Assembly (NCBI GenBank): GCA_964438715.1
Contig: CAYTLQ010000230.1
Coordinates: 1-7,735, forward strand
Source of the DNA: CAYTLQ01 sp964438715
Lineage (GTDB): Bacteria; Bacteroidota; Ignavibacteria; Ignavibacteriales; Ignavibacteriaceae
Direction of reading: 5' to 3'
DNA length: 7,735 nt
Every line of letters starts with the position of its first letter. Within the stretch, counting starts at the first letter, position 1. Positions 5,607-7,735 of the stretch are shown piece after piece. Position numbers and translations under genes: made by a program. The notes under the pieces are model-generated. The model worked only from the letters and a program-made list of their open reading frames with translations. It was not told where the DNA came from and did no database searches.

Positions 5607-7294
5607 CGAACTCTGAATCTACAAATCCGGATTTCCTGAGAATACAACGAAATCTCACAGCCCTCATTGATTTCAGCAGAAATGTGAACTCAAATCTCGA
5701 TTTGAGTTTTACACTCAATAATTTACTATTAAGCTGTCTCGGAAAGTTTCTCAGTTCAAGAGGGTTCGTGGCATTATTAAAAGACAATAAACTCAGAATA
5801 TTACACTCCAAAGGTGTCTCTCAGCAGTTTATCGACTCTTTTCCTGAAATCAGTGATCTTGATGAGAGTAAATGCCGTGATGTAAAAGAAATAATAACGG
5901 CGATGAAATTCCCTTTATGTGAGATAATTGAGTCGAGTGGAAAAAAACTCGGGGTGCTTGCTCTGGGAGAAAAAATTAATAAACAGGAATATAGCGATGA
6001 TGAACGGGAGTTTCTGAAGACTATTCTGAATATCGCCGGAACCGCGATCCGGAACTCTTTCATGATTGATGAACTGAAACTTGTTAACCGGAGTCTTGAT
6101 TCAAGGATTAACCGACTAAGTTCGCTATTCGAACTGAGTAAGGAATTCAGCCTTCTGACCGAAGATGAGCGGATCGGAAAGTTGCTGCTGTATTCATTAC
6201 TGGGTCATTTCCCCGTAATGTCTTATGCAATTATTTACAACGGAGAAAATAAAATAAAGATTTTAGAATCAACAGTTCCGAAAAACCAGCTTGCAGAAAT
6301 TTTTCGTGCGATAAATATTGCTGATATTCGGGAAACTTTACAGCGTCAACAATTTATTGATAAAATCCCTGCATTGGAAAAATTCAAGTTCCAATTAATG
6401 GTTCCGATGACGGTACAGGGCACCACTCGAGGAATTCTGTTACTCGGTAACCGTGTGAATCAGGCTGAATATATTGAGGATGACATTGAATTTATAGTTT
6501 CAATTGCGAGCCTTGCTGTGATTTCTCTCGAAAACAGAAGGCTGTTTCGTGAGGCTCTCGAAAAACAACGGTTAGAGGAAGAACTTGAAATAGCTAAAGA
6601 AATTCAAAGAAATTTACTTCCAAAATCACTCCCTGTCTTGAAAAATTTTGATATTGCGGCAACCACTATAGCCTCCAAACAAGTGGGAGGGGATTATTAT
6701 GATATTATTGAACTGAATGATGGAAAAATTTGCAGTGCAATTGCTGATGTTTCCGGTAAAGGTGTTCCAGCATCACTTCTTATGGCTAATCTTCAGGCAT
6801 TTTTAAAGTCAATTTGTAAACAAGAGTTGCATATAAAAGACGCAACCGCACTGCTCAACGATTTGATTAGTGAAAATACTTCTGATGGGCGTTTTATAAC
6901 ATTTTTTTGGGCTCATCTTGATGATGATAGGAGACTATTTACCTATGTTAATGCGGGACATAACGCACCATTGTTGCTACGCAAAAATAGTATTCAGTAT
7001 CTGGACAAAGGCGGAATGATCTTTGGGGTAATGAAAACATTAATGCCTTACGAATCTGAAGAACTACAACTTGAATCCGGTGATGTGATTGTACTTTTCA
7101 CCGATGGTGTGACTGAGGCGAAAAATATCTATGATGAAGAATATTCTGATACACGCCTTGAAGAATTACTTTTAAACAATGCCAGCAAAAATGCTGGTGT
7201 AATTATGGAAATTATTCAGGAGGATGTAAAAAATTTTACGCAGGGGGCACCACAGTCCGATGATATTACTATTGTTGTAATAAAAGTGAAGTAG
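5603..7294 (+). CDS. Soluble GAF-GAF-SpoIIE (PP2C) serine phosphatase
   Basis: A 563-residue protein with no membrane segment. GAF-like domain 1 spans about 14-155 and GAF-like domain 2 about 172-312, with a short helical link. A charged signalling helix (EKQRLEEELEIAKEIQRNLLP, from 320) leads to the PP2C domain at about 340-563. Catalytic motifs are complete: VGGDYYD with Asp364, ADVSGKG with Asp382, VNAGHNAP at 449-456, FTDGVTEA with Asp501, and SDDITIVV with Asp553/Asp554. It is clearly paralogous to the upstream membrane phosphatase; linker and catalytic core align almost residue for residue (EKxRLExELxxAxExQ, VGGDYYD). It starts at GTG 5603, overlapping the kinase stop by 4 bases, and GGTG 11 bases upstream is a weak Shine-Dalgarno. 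The likely substrate is the phosphorylated STAS protein, with a cytosolic ligand sensed by the GAF domains. The ligands are unknown. Confidence 0.93.
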   Translation: MTNSESTNPDFLRIQRNLTALIDFSRNVNSNLDLSFTLNNLLLSCLGKFLSSRGFVALLKDNKLRILHSKGVSQQFIDSFPEISDLDESKCRDVKEIITAMKFPLCEIIESSGKKLGVLALGEKINKQEYSDDEREFLKTILNIAGTAIRNSFMIDELKLVNRSLDSRINRLSSLFELSKEFSLLTEDERIGKLLLYSLLGHFPVMSYAIIYNGENKIKILESTVPKNQLAEIFRAINIADIRETLQRQQFIDKIPALEKFKFQLMVPMTVQGTTRGILLLGNRVNQAEYIEDDIEFIVSIASLAVISLENRRLFREALEKQRLEEELEIAKEIQRNLLPKSLPVLKNFDIAATTIASKQVGGDYYDIIELNDGKICSAIADVSGKGVPASLLMANLQAFLKSICKQELHIKDATALLNDLISENTSDGRFITFFWAHLDDDRRLFTYVNAGHNAPLLLRKNSIQYLDKGGMIFGVMKTLMPYESEELQLESGDVIVLFTDGVTEAKNIYDEEYSDTRLEELLLNNASKNAGVIMEIIQEDVKNFTQGAPQSDDITIVVIKVK

Positions 7295-7299
7295 AGGTA

Positions 7300-7710
7300 A
7301 TGACCTTATTACGGCAGTTTTATCAACGAAACCGCAAACAAGTCCTGATAGTTTTATCCGCCATTATTGGATTTATTAATTTTCTTGGACTTTTTAGCGT
7401 TTTAACTATCAATCGTTCCTCGAATGATGAATGCTTATGGGAAGATAGAAGAAAACCGGGAAAAGATGCACAGATTCATATTGTAAAAATTAAACCGGGG
7501 GGAGTAACTGATGAAGCGGGAATAAAAGAAGATGACCGATTACTTGAAATAAATGGGATTAAACTTACAAGCACACTTCACGCCCAGGATATACTAAATC
7601 AGGTTCCTGAAAATTCTAAAGCTATTTATACCATCGGGCGGGGCGACTCAGTTTTTTACACCAATGTAAGAATAAAAAAACTTATTAACTTCGGAGACCT
7701 TGGCTTTTGA
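7300..7710 (+). CDS. Membrane-anchored PDZ-domain protein, possibly interrupted at its C-terminus
   Basis: A 136-residue protein. A basic N-terminus (RQFYQRNRKQ) precedes one transmembrane helix at about 14-37 (VLIVLSAIIGFINFLGLFSV), which predicts the rest lies outside the membrane. A PDZ-like domain follows at about 46-125, with the typical core PGGVTDEAGIKEDDRLLEING at 66-86. It has no protease domain, so binding or sensing is likely. The ATG is 5 bases after the upstream phosphatase stop, placing it in the same operon. AGAGG sits only 2 bases from the ATG, and no better in-frame start is near. The TGA at 7708-7710 is followed in frame by LFASIWFI to the window edge, which looks like the start of another membrane helix. 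The gene may therefore be the N-terminal piece of a longer multi-pass sensor, cut by a nonsense change or indel. A genuine short protein is also possible. Confidence 0.7.
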   Translation: MTLLRQFYQRNRKQVLIVLSAIIGFINFLGLFSVLTINRSSNDECLWEDRRKPGKDAQIHIVKIKPGGVTDEAGIKEDDRLLEINGIKLTSTLHAQDILNQVPENSKAIYTIGRGDSVFYTNVRIKKLINFGDLGF

Positions 7711-7735
7711 TTATTTGCATCAATCTGGTTTATTA

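Noticed and set aside
5821..6063. Open reverse-strand frame of 80 codons opposite the second phosphatase
   Set aside because: It lies wholly opposite a well-supported GAF domain, its product is Ser/Ile-rich and resembles no domain, and no Shine-Dalgarno or promoter is apparent.
7182..7197. Inverted repeat CCAGCA / TGCTGG with a 4-base loop
   Set aside because: It lies inside the coding region of the second phosphatase with no T-run after it, and its bases are explained by an ordinary coding frame.
7708..7710. UGA recoding (an alternative genetic code) to explain the PDZ gene stop
   Set aside because: The sigma factor, STAS and kinase genes all end at TGA at the expected family length, with overlaps or close starts of the next gene, so TGA is a normal stop here.
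1..7735. CRISPR array, insertion sequence, tRNA or rRNA
   Set aside because: No regularly spaced repeats, transposase genes, terminal inverted repeats with target duplications, or cloverleaf-forming sequence with conserved tRNA bases were seen on either strand.

Overview
The window is AT-rich, densely packed and codes only on the + strand. It holds two signalling operons and the start of a further membrane protein. Most genes lack a strong Shine-Dalgarno sequence. The proteins (an RpoE-like ECF sigma factor with a large single-pass anti-sigma partner, and SpoIIE-type phosphatases beside STAS and RsbW-like genes) suggest a member of the Bacteroidota/Ignavibacteriota group. That placement is inferred from protein style and base composition; no phylogenetic marker is present.

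Region 1 (1-279) is a non-coding leader. It contains a well-formed ECF-type promoter (GGAAC, 16 nt, CGTC) placed so that the transcript would start at or next to the sigma factor's ATG. Region 2 (280-2524) is a two-gene operon: an ECF sigma factor followed 22 nt later by a 539-residue membrane protein with a degenerate, cysteine-free anti-sigma N-terminus and a large extracytoplasmic part. A GC-rich hairpin terminator closes it (2542-2560), followed by a C-rich, G-free stretch that could serve Rho.

Region 3 (2770-7294) is a tightly packed partner-switching operon. In order it encodes a membrane-anchored GAF-SpoIIE phosphatase, a STAS anti-anti-sigma-type protein, an RsbW/SpoIIAB-like serine kinase and a soluble GAF-GAF-SpoIIE phosphatase. 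The genes are 12 nt apart or overlap by 4 nt (ATGA and GTGA). By analogy with Bacillus RsbU/RsbV/RsbW, the kinase would phosphorylate the STAS protein at Ser58 and either phosphatase could reverse this, so one membrane or envelope input and one cytosolic input would meet on one switch. No SigB/SigF-type sigma factor is present in the window, so the output is unknown.

Region 4 (7300-7735) starts 5 nt after the second phosphatase. It encodes a membrane-anchored PDZ-domain protein that stops at a TGA exactly where a new hydrophobic segment seems to begin. The same frame stays open and hydrophobic to the window edge, so this gene may be a truncated or interrupted longer sensor.
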